DNA of 64,000 nucleotides from Gorsachius magnificus (lineage: Eukaryota > Chordata > Aves > Pelecaniformes > Ardeidae), in assembly GCA_034008185.1 (NCBI GenBank), contig CM067082.1, forward strand, positions 55,449,586-55,513,585, given 5' to 3'. Every line of letters starts with the position of its first letter. Position 1 is the stretch's first letter. The position numbers and the translations under genes are program-made. Positions 25,492-35,690 of this stretch are shown in pieces. The notes beneath the pieces are model-generated. The model saw only the letters and a list, made by a program, of their open reading frames with translations. It did not search any database and was not told where the DNA came from.

Positions 25492-27790
25492 CTAGATCAG
25501 GTTGCTCAGAACCCCATCCAACCTGGCCTTGAATGTTCCCAGGGATGGGGCCTCCACCACCTCTCTGGGAAACCCATTCCAGTGTTTCACCACCCTCGTT
25601 GTAAAGAATTTCCTCCTTATAACCAGTCTAAACCTACCCCACTTCAGTTTAAAACCATTACCCCTTGTCCTGACACAGCTGGCCCTACTAAAAAGATTTT
25701 CCCCATCTTTCCTATAGGCCCCCTTTAGGTACTGAAAGGCCGTAATCAGGTCTCCCTGCAGCCTTCTCTTCTCCAGGCTGAACAAGCCCAACTCCCTCAG
25801 CCTGTCCTCATAGGAGAGGTGCTCCAGCCCTGGGATCATTTTAGTAGCCCTCCTCTGGACCCGCTCCAACAGTTCCATGTCTTTCTTGTGCTGCGGGCTC
25901 CAGAGCTGGACACAGTACTCCAGGTGAGGTCTCACCAGAGCAGAGTAGAGGGGCAGAATCACCTCCCTCGACCTGCTGGCCACGCTTCTCCCGATGCAGC
26001 CCAGGGTACGGTTGGCCTTCTGGGCCGCCAGCGCACATTGCCGGCTCATGTCCAGCTTTTCATCCACCAGTACCCCCAAGTCCCTCTCGGCAGGGCTGCT
26101 CTCAATCCTTTCTTCCCCCAGCCTGTACTGATAGTGGGGGTTACCCCGACCCAGGTGCAGGACCTTGCACTTGGCCTTGTTGAACCTCATGAGGTTCACA
26201 CAGGCCCACCTCTCCAGCCTGTCCAGGTCTCTCTGGATGACATCCCGTCCTTCTGGTGTGTCAACCGCACCACTCAGTTTGGTGTCATCTGCAAACTTGC
26301 TGAGGGTGCATTTGATCTCGCTGTCTAAGTCATTGATGAATATATTAAACAGCACGGGTCCCAGTACGGACCCCTGAGGGACACCACTCGTCACCGGTCT
26401 CCATCCGGACATCGAGCCGTTGACCACTACCCTCTGGATGCGACCATCCAGCCAGTTCCTTATCCACTAAACAGTCCACCCATCAAATCCATAGCTCTCC
26501 AATTTAGAGAGAAGGATGTTGTGGGGGACTGTGTCAAAGGCTTTGCAGAAGTCCAGATAGATGACATCCATTGGTTTTCCCTTGTCCACTGATGCTGTCA
26601 CACCATCATAGAAAGCCACTAGGTTCGTCAGGCAGGACTTGCCCTTGGTGAAGCCATGCTGGCTATCTCGAATTATCTCCCTGGCCTCCATGTGCCTTCG
26701 CATAGCTTCTAGGAGGATCTGTTCCATGATCTTCCCAGGCACAGAGGTGAGGCTGACAGGTCGGTAGTTCCCAGGGTCTTCCTTTCTACCCTTTTTGAAA
26801 ATGGGCACAATGTTTCCCTTCTTCCAGTCACCAGGGACTTCACCTGACTGCCATGACTTTTCAAATATCATGGAGAGTGGCTTGGCGACTACATCGGCCA
26901 ATTCCCTCAGGACTCTGGGATGCATCGCATCAGGTCCCATGGACTTATGCGCATTCAGGTTCCTCAGGTGGTCACGAACCTGATCTTCTCCTACAGTGGG
27001 AGGGGTTTTGCCCTCCCGACCCCCCTCATGCCATCCATCAACTTGGGTGGGGTGAGGAGAGAGGTTCCCAGTGAAGACTGAGGCAAAAAAGGTGTTGAGT
27101 GCCTCATCTGCTCTTACCAGCTTGCCAGTCTCGCTCATCAGTGGGGGTACGCTTTCTTTAACCATCCTTTTCTGGCTGATATACCTGTAGAAACCCTTCT
27201 TATTATTCTTTGCATCCCTAGCCAAGTTTAGCTCCAGCTGAGCCTTGGCCTTCCTGACCCCATTCGTATACAACCGGACCACATCCCTGTACTCTTCCCA
27301 GGATGCCTGTCCCTGCTGCCACTGCCTGTGCAGTTCCCTCTTCCTCCTTAGTTTGACCAGCATCTCTCGTCTCAGCCATGCCAGTCTCTTCCCTTCTTTG
27401 CCCGATTTCTTACACCTAGGGATCGAGAGCTCTTGCGCTCTGTGGACACATCCTTAAAGTCTGCCAGCTCTGTTCTGTTCCCCTGTCCCTCAGGACCGTT
27501 TCCCAGGGAGTCCTTCTGACTATCTCCTTCAGGAGCTGGAATTTTGATTTTCTAAAATTCAGGGTCCTGACTATACTCTTTGCTCTTCCCATTTCCCTCT
27601 GGAGCGTGAGCTCTACCATCGCATGATCACTGCAGCCCAGGCTGCCTCCGATCTTGACATTTCCGACGAGCTCGCTTACATTGGTGACCACCAGGTCCAG
27701 TATCGCATCCCCTCGGGTAGGGGTGTCTATTACCTGGCTTAAGAAGTTGTCCTCAATGCATTCGAGAAACCTGCTGGATTGCCTACAGCT
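25492..27790 (-). pseudogene. CR1 ORF2 remnant: endonuclease tail plus reverse transcriptase
   Basis: ORF2 normally encodes an APE-type endonuclease followed by a reverse transcriptase for target-primed retrotransposition. The endonuclease tail lies at about 27,420-27,790 and includes GGSLGCSDHAMVE, holding the C-terminal SDH motif. The RT segment at 26,467-27,363 (frame open upstream to about 27,450) carries YRPVSL (residues 200-205), [10 protein letters not shown] (235-244) and motif A LDFCKAFD (270-277). After a TAG at 26,469-26,467 the same frame resumes to 25,492, with [11 protein letters not shown] (motif B, residues 14-24 of the 311-codon segment), the catalytic FADD box (residues 45-48, 26,284-26,295) and an intact C-terminus ([13 protein letters not shown]). 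A one-base deletion near 27,447 separates endonuclease and RT frames. The nonsense codon replaces the residue after GWTV. It is a pseudogene, although all RT catalytic motifs are readable. Confidence 0.93.
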
Positions 27791-28058
27791 TGCCGTGTTG
27801 GTTTGTCGGCCTCGTCACCTTCATAGCAGAATACCCCTCATTTACTTTGAGGTGTTTCACGGGCTTTTCCTTGTTGGGTCCTACTACCTCAGGAGCCTCC
27901 GGCTCATCTCCGCCGGACTTCAACTTCTCTGCAGTGCCCCTGGCACACTGCTGGGCAACAGGTTGAAGGCTCATACTAGCCCCCAGTCTCTCTAACCCTT
28001 GCGTTTCATCCCCTAGCCTGTCACTGGCAAGCCCAATAGGTTCCCCTTCCTGCTTCAC
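27783..28058 (-). pseudogene. CR1 ORF2 N-terminal linker, cut by a deletion
   Basis: A 91-codon frame on the - strand ends in GYSAMKVTRPTNQHGKL. In relatives I know, this kind of linker precedes the endonuclease domain of CR1 ORF2. Here the endonuclease core that should follow is absent: within a few codons the sequence continues, in another frame, with the late endonuclease segment NTASCRQSSRFLECIEDNF. The N-terminal catalytic motifs are therefore missing. It starts just downstream of the original ORF1 stop (TAG at 28,063-28,061), which is the normal CR1 arrangement. The family assignment is good; the exact start of ORF2 is not determinable. Confidence 0.65.
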
Positions 28059-28060
28059 AT

Positions 28061-28680
28061 CTAGTTTAAAGCCCTGTCAATGAGCCCTGCAAGCTCCTGG
28101 GCAAAGACCCTCTTCCCCCTTTGAGAAAGCTGGCTCCCATTTGACCCAGCAAGCCCGGTGCCGTGTAGACCATCCTGTGGTCAAAGAACCCAAAGTTGTG
28201 GCGGCGACACCAGTCGCGAAGCCACATGTTAATAGATTGAGTCTGCTCATATTGTCCCGTGTGTCTGTCCACCACTGGAAGGAGCGAGGAAAAAATAACC
28301 TGCGCTCCAGATTCCTTCACTAAGCGCCCCAAGGCTCTGAATTCTTTTTTGATCACCCTCGGGCTATTTACTGCTACTTCATCGGCACCCATGTGGAAGA
28401 GCAGCAAGGGATAGTAATCCGAGGGTCGGGCCAGGCTAGGAAGTTTCCTAGTGATGTCTCTAACCCGGGCTCCTGGGAGGCAGCAGACCTCCCTAAGAGC
28501 AGGGTCTGCCCGGCATATCGGTCCCGACGTTCCCCTCAGATGGGAATCTCCCACTACTATTACCCGCCTCTTCTTCCTCATGGATGTAGTGGTGATACGA
28601 TGGGGAGGTCTTTCCGATCTTTGTGCCTCCTGTGATGTGGATAGGTCTACACCTACCTCATGCACCACCTTGTCTTCCAA
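28061..28680 (-). pseudogene. CR1 ORF1 remnant, GDSL/SGNH esterase domain
   Basis: CR1 ORF1 proteins bind the element RNA and carry an esterase-like SGNH hydrolase domain. Here VIVVGDSHLRGT (residues 41-51 of the open segment) is the block with the nucleophile Ser, PGARVRDI (69-76) is the second block, and LLLFHMGADEVA (92-103) occupies the third block, where many relatives have an N-D pair. The late His block is broken: a one-base deletion at about 28,127-28,134 shifts the frame, so the 204-codon segment ends at 28,066. The original frame, with LSQRGKR and QELAGLIDRALN, can be read to a TAG at 28,063-28,061. The segment begins at a TTG, not an ATG, because the N-terminal half is missing through 5' truncation. 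It is a pseudogene. Confidence 0.88.
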
Positions 28681-28730
28681 GCTGTTATAGATATAGGTTG
28701 TGCAGGAGAGGCAACTTCCTGAGTAACTAC

Positions 28731-29601
28731 TTTACTTTTTTGAAAAATGGGAATTTGTACAGTGAACCAGGCAGGAGTTTGTCAAGAAGAAAAAAATCTC
28801 GGGTGTCATGCTACATATACATTTAGGGAAGAACATTTGCTTGACTTTGCCCGACATTTGGTGGTTTTCTTTCAAAGTAGCAGCTGTACAAAAACATTAC
28901 TCATGTGTAGACTGAGTTGTATATAGTACATACATATAATTTTACATAACAAGAAGCCACCTCATGTTTTACAGTTTGCTGGCTAAAATCTCCTTGCAAA
29001 CCAATAATGACAGAATTTCTCTATTTCTGTTTGTTAGCCCACTTACTCACTGGCTCTTGAAGCACTAAACATTCATTAGTATTTCAAGAAAAACCATGGC
29101 TGCCTGGAGACCTTAAGATGGGTTTTCCCCTCCCCGACATGTGAAGAAAACAGTCTGATGAAAAAAAAAAAAAAAAGTTCTTTTTTGCCTAAGCAATCTG
29201 ATCATTACTATACTCCATGCTGGAAAGGTCAAGGGGGTGTTTGTGCTATCTGCTTGAAATAAAGACTATAGCTTATGAAGTTACTTTCAAAGTAATTTTC
29301 ATACAACATAGAAATGATTACAAAAATAACGTATTCAGAATCCATTTACAGATTTGTTTTTCATCTTCTGTATTGTATTTACTTATGGAGATAAATAGTG
29401 TTTAGATCATAGGAAGTTTTTCAGCCCTGTGTCTGTTTCACTTGGGGCTCGATAAGTTTGTTTCCAGCACTTCAGTGTATCTGTTAATGAATCTACCCTT
29501 AAAATCAGAATTCCAGAACCCCATGTTTTCTCACCATTTCCATTATTTAAGGAAGAAGGATTTTCTAAAATTGGCAGAGGAAGCCAAAAGCAGCATAATG
29601 T
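28731..29601. other. Non-coding DNA between CR1 and LTR
   Basis: AT-rich sequence with a 16-base poly-A run at 29,161-29,176. I looked here for the far side of the ancient CR1 interrupted at 25,395 and did not recognise it. No gene seen. Confidence 0.55.
29161..29176 (+). repeat. Poly-A run
   Basis: Sixteen adenines follow GTCTGATG. No retrocopy body was recognised upstream. Confidence 0.9.
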
Positions 29602-29606
29602 GTCAC
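29602..29606. repeat. Left target-site duplication of the solo LTR
   Basis: GTCAC lies immediately before the LTR start and pairs with GTCAT at 30,207-30,211. Four of five bases agree, consistent with the 5-bp duplication expected for ERVL integration plus one later substitution. Confidence 0.65.
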
Positions 29607-29882
29607 TGTGCTGGATTTGGCTGGGGTAGAGTTCATTTTCTTCCTAGTAGCTAGTATGGGGCTATACTTTGGATTTTTGCTGGCAACAGTGCTGAAAGCA
29701 CAGGGATGTTTTCCTTATTGCTGAGCAGGGCTTACACAGAGCCAAGGCCTTTTCTGCTCCTCACCCCACCCCACCAGTGAGGAGGCTAGGAATGCATGAG
29801 AAGCTGGGAGGGGGCACATCTGGGACAGCTGACCCCAAGTGGCCAAAGGGCTATCCCACACCATATGTCCTCATGCTCAGCC

Positions 29883-29888
29883 ATAAAA
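29883..29888 (+). promoter_or_regulatory. TATA-like box within the solo LTR
   Basis: ATAAAA within CCATAAAACTATGG is positioned just over halfway before the LTR's second, T-rich half, where the promoter of this LTR family is expected. Activity is unknown; one base of a full TATAAAA is altered. Confidence 0.4.
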
Positions 29889-30133
29889 CTATGGGGGGAG
29901 GCTGGCCAGGGGGCCACTGCTCAGGCACTGGCTGGGCATTGGTCTGTTGGTGGTGAGCAATTGTTTCCATTTGCATCACTTGTCTTTCTTGGGTTTAATT
30001 TCTCTCTTTTTGCTATTTTCCTTTTAATTACATTTTATTTTATTATTATTATTTGATTTTGTTTTATTTCAATTATCAAACTGTTCTTATCTCAACCCAC
30101 AAGTTTTCTTGCTTTTGCTCTTCAGATTCTCTC

Positions 30134-30158
30134 CACCCTCCCTCTGGGGGGGAGGGTG
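30134..30158 (+). repeat. Stem-loop near the LTR 3' end
   Basis: CACCCTCCC (30,134-30,142) and GGGAGGGTG (30,150-30,158) are perfect reverse complements around a 7-base loop. It falls in the U5-like end of the LTR and seems to be a family feature. Confidence 0.8.
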
Positions 30159-30206
30159 AGTGAGCGACTGTGTGGTGCTTAGCTGCTGGCCGGGGTTAAA
30201 CCACAA

Positions 30207-30211
30207 GTCAT
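30207..30211. repeat. Right target-site duplication of the solo LTR
   Basis: GTCAT lies directly after the LTR end and pairs with GTCAC at 29,602-29,606. Confidence 0.65.
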
Positions 30212-33200
30212 GTACTTCCCTTTTGCTTAACGTGGCCTGCCACTGACAAAGCTCAAATACTCGATACAATTTTTGAAGAGGGAATTAGGTCCAAAAGCTG
30301 TCTTTAGCTAAGGAGACAAGTTTGCCTGGGTCTGCACCAACATCCTGCTTCAGGCAGAGACATGGACACAGGCACGGGTGTCTATGTGGCTGTCCACAGT
30401 GTTTACCAGCATGATTCTGGCACAGTTTTGGCCTGGGCCAACTGGCATACTCCAGACAATGTCTGGGCATGCCTGGGGCATAGCAGAGGGGAAGGGATGT
30501 TCTCCATAGTTAACCTGGATGGGGGAAAAGAAGAAATACATCTGGCCACATGCTGTGCAGTACCGACTGTGATTCACCAGTACAGTGCTCAATTTTTCTG
30601 CTTACTGAAATACCTCAGAGATCACTCTCCACTCTTTCAGTCTCCACTGGAGTTCATGATGCCCCTTGCGTGACTGTGAATGTTCGCAAACAGCCTTTTG
30701 GCTTTTTGCTCACTCTACTGAGAGGTCAATATCTTTAAGAAAAAAATCTCTTGAAACACATCACATAATTTTTAATGAAAGATGTTGTGCATTGTTAGAC
30801 CGGTCCTGTTTTTCATATGCGTGTTAATGCAAATATGCTTTTGCATGCTGTAAGATTACTGTTGTAGTATAACGACAGAAATAGTAGAGAAGTGCCATCT
30901 GTGATGCTGAGAATCTGAACGTACAGTGTTTATTCAGCTATGAAGAGTTTATTTTGCAAATACACATCTTAATCTCTGTAGAATAAACTATGTACAAATT
31001 GTTTCATTCTGCGAGAGTTATGTTGCATATCTGATGCCTTCCCCTTCACTTTGCCATTCTACTCTTTCTTAAAGACCCAGAAGGGGACAGTTTGACTTCC
31101 CAGAGGAGGCCATTTGTCCTCTTAAAAGACTTCCAGGGCTGTTGACTCCTTCAGAAGCTCCTTCTGTCTCAGCTCTCTGATCCATCTGTGCTTTCCAACC
31201 TAGAAGATCTCAAGGAGTTCCCACCTCATTTCTTTACCATTTCTCTGCTACATCCTGGATCAGATGTGCTTCTACAAAGGAACTGTGGTGGTGTACTGTA
31301 GTACCAGTGAAGTTTGCTACCCATATAAAAACCATAAAAAATTTGCAACAAACGTTAAGATTAAAAACTAAATCTGGAAATCCATGAAATTTGTTGTTTC
31401 TTTGATGTGTTCTAGGCAAAATGTCTCTTCTTAAAGATAGCCCTCTGGTAAACTGAGGCAATAACATATTTTAGAATACAATCTGGGATTAGAGAAGCAT
31501 TTAGAAATCTTTTTTTTTTCCTGATTCATTTCTAGGAATTGTGAATTTTTTTTTTGTGTGGCGTAGCTTATCTGTGGCCTCCCTACAAGTCAGAGGAAAG
31601 AGAATTCCAGTGCTACGCAAACAGTTCAATAGCTTGATGAGTTTGGCCTAGAGCCTAAAAATAATGATTGTGGGTGTCTATTATTAGACATCTAAATAAA
31701 AAAGTTACAAAGCTACTGAGCAACTTTTACATTCTGAACCTTGGTATGAATACTTTTTCCTTTGGTATTTCATAGAAATGATTAAGTGAACCAAAATTTA
31801 GTTATTTTTATATGAATAAGCAATACCAAGAGAGTATATGAGGAAGAACCAAAAGTTTTTTAAATTTATACTAAAGGTTTCAGTTTTTTCTACATATCTA
31901 AACCCACAACATTATGACCTGAGCAACAATTCTTTTCCGGGATTAAGTAGTTTTTATGGAAAGATTTTGTGCAAGATTTGGTTTCTAAATAAATGGAGTT
32001 TCATTGTACCTCTGACTTGCTCTTTCTATCATGGGAAGTGCGACACTGTGCTGATGAGGAATGGTGGTATTATATAATTCCCAAAAAAGGTCGCCTCAGA
32101 AGCATCTCTTTTTTCCAACTCCTTTGTTATTCACTCTTTCCACTTTTTTAGTATTAACTTCAAGCAGATTTGTCACTGTCAGTTCTGTAAGCACAGGACA
32201 GTCCTGTCTTTAGCTCTGATCTATTAATTTTTTAACTAGCTGTTCTAGAATGTGTCACCCTTGCTTCCATTTGTTAATTAATTATATGGCAATTAGAAGT
32301 AGCTTACTTTCCATCTTTTAGTCTTTTGGAAACGGCACATTCTCATCATTTCTAATTTACTTCTCTCCACATATCTTGCATAAATGGTGCAGGATCATTA
32401 AAAAAGCAAGTAAACAAAATAAATCAGTCAAAATAAAAAAAAATGTGGATGCAAAGAAGAAAATTAATCATTAGAGCTAGGGGAAAATATAAGATCTTTG
32501 GTAGTCAAGATGCAAGTATTTTTCAAGTGCTTTGCATAATTTTTTTTAGCTACATGGGTACTGCCTATTTTTTCTTTAACCTATCTTTATGTTTTTTAAC
32601 CCTTTGACAGGTTCACAAATGCTGCAGTTTCTGCTTTTTTTATTCACAGCAGAAAAATGACTGTTTAGTCATTTTTGTGACTCCCTGACTGTTGCTTCTA
32701 AGGAAAATCTGTATCTTTCCTTTCTTGTGCTGAATAGGTTTGGGGCATTGCCCTTTCTTTTGCCCAGAGTGAGGGAAATGAATCATTAAGATAAATATAT
32801 TTTTATTTAACCCCCAACGGATTTTAATACTGGTACTTTATTGATTTATTTTGTGTCTAGAACAACACAAAACAAAGCAAAAAAATTCCTTTTGTCGGAC
32901 CTTTTAAAGGTACTATTTGCCACTCGTTTGTGTTCTAAATGGCATCCAAATCTCAAAACATAATTCTTAAGGCCGAATCACACAAAGGAAAAGAAAGTGG
33001 ACAGGGCTCGTGGGTTTGTATTGCCTGCCTGCTGGCTAAAAGAACTAGCTGTATTTGGATTTTGAAACAACAGGAACTCATGTCTTTCAGTAGACTTTCT
33101 CCTCAGAGTAAAAGAACCCACAGAGATTTGGGACTTTGTGTCTCAAAACACAGTACTTATTTGGGACAGACAGCAAGCTGGTCTCAAGTGAGTAGAAAGT

Positions 33201-35575
33201 TTGATCTGAAGTGAGAGAAAATGTACTGAGAAACAAACGGAAAAGGGAAAAATAATATCCCTGTAGTTCAGAGGAGTAACACTCTGGCAATATTAACTTC
33301 AGATTAAGTAGCCAGATGTGTCAATTCTTGATGGACCAAAAGCATGCATAGAGCGACAGCTCAGAATTGCTGGATGTCTTGCAAAAGCCAGAGGAGAGTG
33401 AAAATGATGCTGGTTTAATGGCAGATATGATCACAGATGGTTCTGACTTCTTAAGACTCGGCTATGTTTGCTTCCCTGCAGATTTTATCAGTCAAAGCAA
33501 GACAATCACTGCCAAACATGCTAAATATAGCTGAAGGGAACACCTCCATCCAGAAATCTTGAATTCCACCTTAATTCTAGTTTAGAAAGAAGATAATCTT
33601 TGAATTGCAAAAGTTGTAATCCCAAATACCAAATCCGGAGATGGTAGAAGATATTCTCTGAAGAAAGAAATTGACTCTGTATGAGCATGTAATACACCTG
33701 CTTCCTCTCCCAGCACAGCATATTGCTAGAATAGTAGGGACCGACAGTCCCAGTTACTGAATTTGTTTAATCTTGGAGACAAAGTGAAGGTTCAGGTAAT
33801 ACTACAATAAACAAATAGTGTTATGTTTATATATTAAATTTATAGTCACCAAAGTTTTCCTAAAGCTCAAATCAGTTCAGATCATTGTTATATTTTTGAA
33901 GAACCAACTAAGATATCTGTTGCTTGGTGCAATATTCCCAGATAAAAAATCAACTTGTCTAAGGGGAAATGTATGAGAGATATCTTTGTTAATTTTCATT
34001 ATAAAAACTGGCAATCAAAGTTAGGCATTAATCTGATACATGGAGATCATACAAATCAGTTGTTTCAAAAATTGTAAATTTATACTGATGAGAGAAACTT
34101 TATTCTATAAAGGTCAGATATCAGCATCTTACCTGCTGAGAACAAAAGATTAATGCTCATTATTTTATTTTCCTGCAATTTAAATCAGGAGGTAAGAGTT
34201 TTTCACTTCTCAGATTTTGTCCAAGGAAAAAAAATATGGAAAGGACTTGATTTTTTTTCAGTATGAAAACTGAAGACTATGCTAGACATGTCCACAAATC
34301 AGTCAAGTTGAGTTCTCCCTTTAGAACTGCATTTCTTTTTAGGCAGCCCTCGATAATATTGCTTGGACAAGATAAAATGAGGTACTGCAGAACAAAGATC
34401 AGCACAAATAATGCAGCACCTGTTCCATTCAATCCATTTTAACTTTTTAAATGGGAATTATGAGGACACTAATCCTCTGTCATGTAACAACTGGGTCATA
34501 TGGAGGGTAACATTAGTAATTGTCAAAGTACATCCTTAAGCTCACTTAAATGGTGTACGCTGAGCCCCACAGAATTCAGCTCAGAAAATAGGAGACTACT
34601 GTATAGTACAATACAAAGATAAAATAATGACGGTGTTTAAGGATGATGTTCTGCTAGAAAAGAACATTATTTTGTCATGCTGGTTTAGCTTAATTTAGTG
34701 CTTCGAGGGACAAAGAAATTGTCTTGTCTTTGTTACATTGCCTAAAGAATCTGGACAAACTCTGAATAAAAAATCACTTAGGTATCAACAGGGCAACATA
34801 AGGGGAAAACACAGACATCTAAATTAATATGAGAGAATAAAAAGACTTCTACCTAACCCAGTTAGCTCCGAGAAGCTAAACTTTTTCTCAGAAATCTCCT
34901 TCTGTGCCTGAAGTTCACCTGTCTCGCAGCTGAGGTGATAGTCTAAGGATATTTATTCCATTTAACTTTAGTCACTCTAGTCAACACAGATTGACCGGCC
35001 TTTCAGAAAAATAGTTTATTCCATGTTTAAAACAAGTAAAGGAGTGGCTGTGTTTCCCTTTACAAGGGAAACCAAGATTGCCAAGCTGGCTAAGGGATCC
35101 TTTCCTAAGTGCTTGTTCCTCCCCATATTTTACCATGTTCGATGTCCTATGACCCCAAGAGGTCTGGGTTAGCAGGCAAGCTTAAATTGTGGTTGGCACT
35201 GGCTGCAGCAGCTAGGGCAGCACAGGATCCAAACTGCTGCTCGTGCCTTTTCCACAACAGCCTTGGTGGTGGCTCCTAACCTGATAGCTAAAGAGAGTAT
35301 CCCTCACCCAACCACTAGGAAGAGTTTCAAAGGAACAACATTTTTTCAGGCATCCTCACCATTAGCCTTATATCCTGGGCTCGCTCCAATTTGCTTGCGG
35401 AACCTGCACTGCCCTGCAGCCCCAAGGCATGGGCACAGACACAGATGGAATGAGAAACATTGACTTTGTGGCACGGAGATTGGCGTATACAGGCAAGGAT
35501 GCTGTGGCTTGGGTAAAGACCTTTATTTCTGGGGTTGTATAAGCAATATACATTTAAAAGTTATTGACTAAAAGC
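30212..35575. other. Unique AT-rich non-coding DNA, no gene recognised
   Basis: I see no gene. A small inverted repeat (GGTGTCTA and TAGACATC around TTAT, 31,673-31,692) may be another trace of an old palindromic repeat. The rest has only short T or A runs and frames without motifs. Confidence 0.6.
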
Positions 35576-35690
35576 GTTAGTCATTGTGTGAAGCACCTGT
35601 CTGGGGAGCAGAAAATGTGGGTGTGAATCCCATAGAGTCAAAGGACTAAGACCCATCTTGGCTGAGTGCTTTAACCAACATAAAGAAAAT
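35576..35690. repeat. Ancient palindromic repeat of amniote type
   Basis: The left half has GAAGCACCTGTCTGGGGAGC and GGGTGTGAATCCC; the right half has GGACTAAGACCCA and CTGAGTGCTTTAACCAACA. The right half is an imperfect inverted echo of the left. The arrangement fits an old repeat I know from turtle, crocodilian and bird genomes whose halves read GGGTTCAAATCCC and GAGTGCCCTAACCAC. The GGTGTGAATCCC word resembles a tRNA B box, but no tRNA fold is visible. The family name is uncertain. Confidence 0.5.

Larger units (their letters stand above)
25398..28700 (-). mobile_element. Young CR1 non-LTR retrotransposon, 5'-truncated
   Basis: This is a 3.3-kb CR1 LINE on the - strand. Its 3' end is at the left: TAGAATCA octamers at 25,399-25,420, then a short 3' UTR to 25,491, then ORF2 (25,492 to about 28,058) and a partial ORF1 (28,061-28,680). 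CR1 elements end in octamer repeats rather than poly(A) and usually lack long target duplications; both features are seen here. The 5' limit is approximate (28,690-28,730), because reading remains possible a little past 28,680 before the sequence becomes AT-rich. Missing parts are the 5' UTR, the ORF1 N-terminus and the endonuclease core. Inferred defects are two frameshifts, one deletion and one nonsense codon, so the copy is dead. Confidence 0.95.
29607..30206 (+). mobile_element. Solo LTR of an avian ERVL-type endogenous retrovirus
   Basis: A 600-bp unit begins TGTGCTGGATTTGGCTGGGG and ends GGCCGGGGTTAAACCACAA. It contains family landmarks in order: TTCATTTTCTTCCTAGTAGC, GTTTTCCTTATTGCTGAGCA, GGGACAGCTGACCCCAAGTG, an ATAAAA box (29,883-29,888) placed where the family promoter lies, TTATCTCAACCCACAAG and GTGGTGCTTAGCTGCTGGCC. 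These match an avian ERVL LTR family that I know from neoavian genomes. The flanks are GTCAC (29,602-29,606) and GTCAT (30,207-30,211), a 5-bp target duplication with one mismatch. No internal retroviral sequence or second LTR is present, so it is a solo LTR left by recombination between two LTRs. It is moderately diverged. Confidence 0.87.

Noticed and set aside
25819..26328. 169-codon open frame on the + strand
   Set aside because: It is the antisense shadow of the CR1 reverse transcriptase, and the same shadow appears in the second CR1 copy.
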